From positions 1 through 20,196 of the forward strand of contig JBNGIS010011322.1 of the NCBI GenBank assembly GCA_049999725.1: a stretch of DNA of 20,196 nt, read 5' to 3'. The position numbers and the translations under genes were made by a program. This document shows positions 19,447-20,196 of this stretch, in pieces; positions within the stretch are counted from its first letter, which is position 1, and each line of letters opens with the position of its first letter. The DNA is from Haplomitrium mnioides. Its lineage: Eukaryota; Marchantiophyta; Haplomitriopsida; Calobryales. Under the pieces are notes generated by a model. The model worked only from the letters and a program-made list of their open reading frames with translations. It was not told the DNA's origin and made no database searches.

Positions 19447-19620
19447 AACTGTGTAGCGTCCCCACAAACATCCATCTTGCCTTCAGTTGGATAACTCTTC
19501 CGCTGCATTTCACTTCTGTCCCCCTCTACCCTTGAAAGAAAATTACAAAATACTAGTTATTCACATTCGATCCAGCCTCCCCTTGCTAGTTACCACCTGT
19601 ACATGTTTGAGAACCCCCAA
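19447..19620 (-). other. 3' untranslated stretch between integrase and PPT
   Basis: About 175 bases between the integrase stop and the polypurine tract hold no recognisable domain. The frame after the integrase TAG stays open for about 20 codons to a TGA, so a slightly longer original C-terminus is possible. Confidence 0.55.
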
Positions 19621-20196
19621 CTAGTGAGCATCCATCGCTTCTCTCTCCTCCTGCTCCCTATTGACATATTTCTTGAGCTGATCATAGTGTACCCGATTGG
19701 TGATCCTCTGTCCTTCCAAAATCTCCAACTCAGCTGACCTGTTTGAATGCAGCTTAGTAAGCACAAACGGTCCCATCCACATGGTGTGCAACTTCCCGAG
19801 AAAATGCACCACCTTGCTATCATATAACAATACTAGATCCTTGTCTCGCACATCCACCGGTTTGAGCCCTTTGTCATACTGCTTTTTTCTCAACTCTTGT
19901 TGGTGCTCCAACAATTCTTGAGCTTGCACTCGCGTCTCCTCCAACACCTCCAACTGATGTATTCTTTCTGTCCTGCTCTGGTCTTCCCCCAACCTTACCT
20001 CAATTAACACCCTTGCCATCGGCACTTTGAATTCTACAGGTACTAAGGCGTGTTGCCCGAAAACCAAAAAGTAAAGGCAGGGGCCTATCGTAGTCTTGTA
20101 GGCTAGATTGTAAGCATGGGTTGCAGTCAACAACTTCAGATCCCAATCAGCCTTGTTGGCAGCCACTGACTTGTTGAGGATTTTCCCCATTATCTC
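19621..20196 (-). CDS. pol: Integrase C-terminal part of Ty3/Gypsy pol, partial
   Basis: The frame is open from the window edge to a TAG at 19623-19621, with no interruption. It begins with the end of the integrase catalytic core (NKSVAANKADWDLKLLTATH, then AYNLAYKTTIG and FGQHALVPVEF, the family's AYR-TTG...P-FGL-A-P motif). A charged helical segment follows (LEETRVQAQELLEHQQELRKKQYDKGL), then the C-terminal DNA-binding beta domain with the GPY/F module (KLHTMWMGPFVL) and the RVHYDQLKKY end. Integrase joins cDNA ends to chromosomal DNA. The catalytic D-D-E residues lie outside the window. The methionine at 20190 is internal, not the start. Whether this copy is active cannot be told from this fragment. 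Confidence 0.92.
   Translation of the reverse strand, partial: EIMGKILNKSVAANKADWDLKLLTATHAYNLAYKTTIGPCLYFLVFGQHALVPVEFKVPMARVLIEVRLGEDQSRTERIHQLEVLEETRVQAQELLEHQQELRKKQYDKGLKPVDVRDKDLVLLYDSKVVHFLGKLHTMWMGPFVLTKLHSNRSAELEILEGQRITNRVHYDQLKKYVNREQEEREAMDAH

Larger units (their letters stand above)
15212..20196 (-). mobile_element. 3' half of a Ty3/Gypsy LTR retrotransposon (integrase end, PPT, LTR B)
   Basis: Read on the minus strand from the right window edge, this half contains the C-terminal integrase, a short 3' untranslated stretch, a polypurine tract and an LTR ending at 15212 against the satellite. It belongs to the same family as the left half, since the LTRs match over their length. 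The integrase part has no stop in 190 codons, unlike the decayed gag-pol at the left. It may be a second copy, or the other half of the same insertion if the locus is tandemly repeated. Confidence 0.9.

Overview
This is nuclear DNA of a land plant. It holds no ordinary host gene. It contains the two ends of a Ty3/Gypsy (Metaviridae-type) LTR retrotransposon, coded on the minus strand, around a large satellite array. Three CCHC zinc knuckles in Gag, a retropepsin remnant, a plant-type reverse-transcriptase start and a GPF-type integrase end identify the element. The species cannot be named. A non-flowering plant (moss, lycophyte or fern) is only an impression from the protein style.

Layout from left to right. 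1-3090: reverse transcriptase start, protease and Gag, all read leftward (Gag is upstream on the minus strand) and all broken by stops or frameshifts. 3260-3277: a possible primer binding site. 3287-6981: LTR A, 3.7 kb, with TGTC...GACA ends, which is the 5' LTR for this Gag. 6982-15211: about 8.2 kb of a 55-bp purine-rich satellite, roughly 150 units, with 493-bp and about 3.5-kb higher-order repeats. 15212-19434: LTR B, 4.2 kb, with the same ends and orientation, including a 100-N assembly gap. 19438-19446: the polypurine tract. 19621-20196: an uninterrupted integrase C-terminus. LTR B is therefore a 3' LTR.

The main result is that the arrangement is inside out. The satellite lies between the outer edges of two LTRs, while the internal domain lies on the far side of each. 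The two array edges also fit together. The last few hundred bases before LTR B repeat, with a 493-bp offset, the stretch that ends at about 14718. What follows 14718 (14719 to about 14975) is matched by what follows LTR A (6987 to about 7240). The two junctions thus look like the two sides of one insertion. The simplest reading is a macro-tandem repeat of [satellite + retrotransposon], with a monomer near 22-23 kb if the missing RT-RNase H-integrase part is about 2.3 kb. A circular molecule, repeated insertion at one higher-order position, or a misassembly are the alternatives.

The many hydrophobic minus-strand ORFs in the array, and the ORFs in the LTRs, are by-products of the repeat units and are not annotated as genes.
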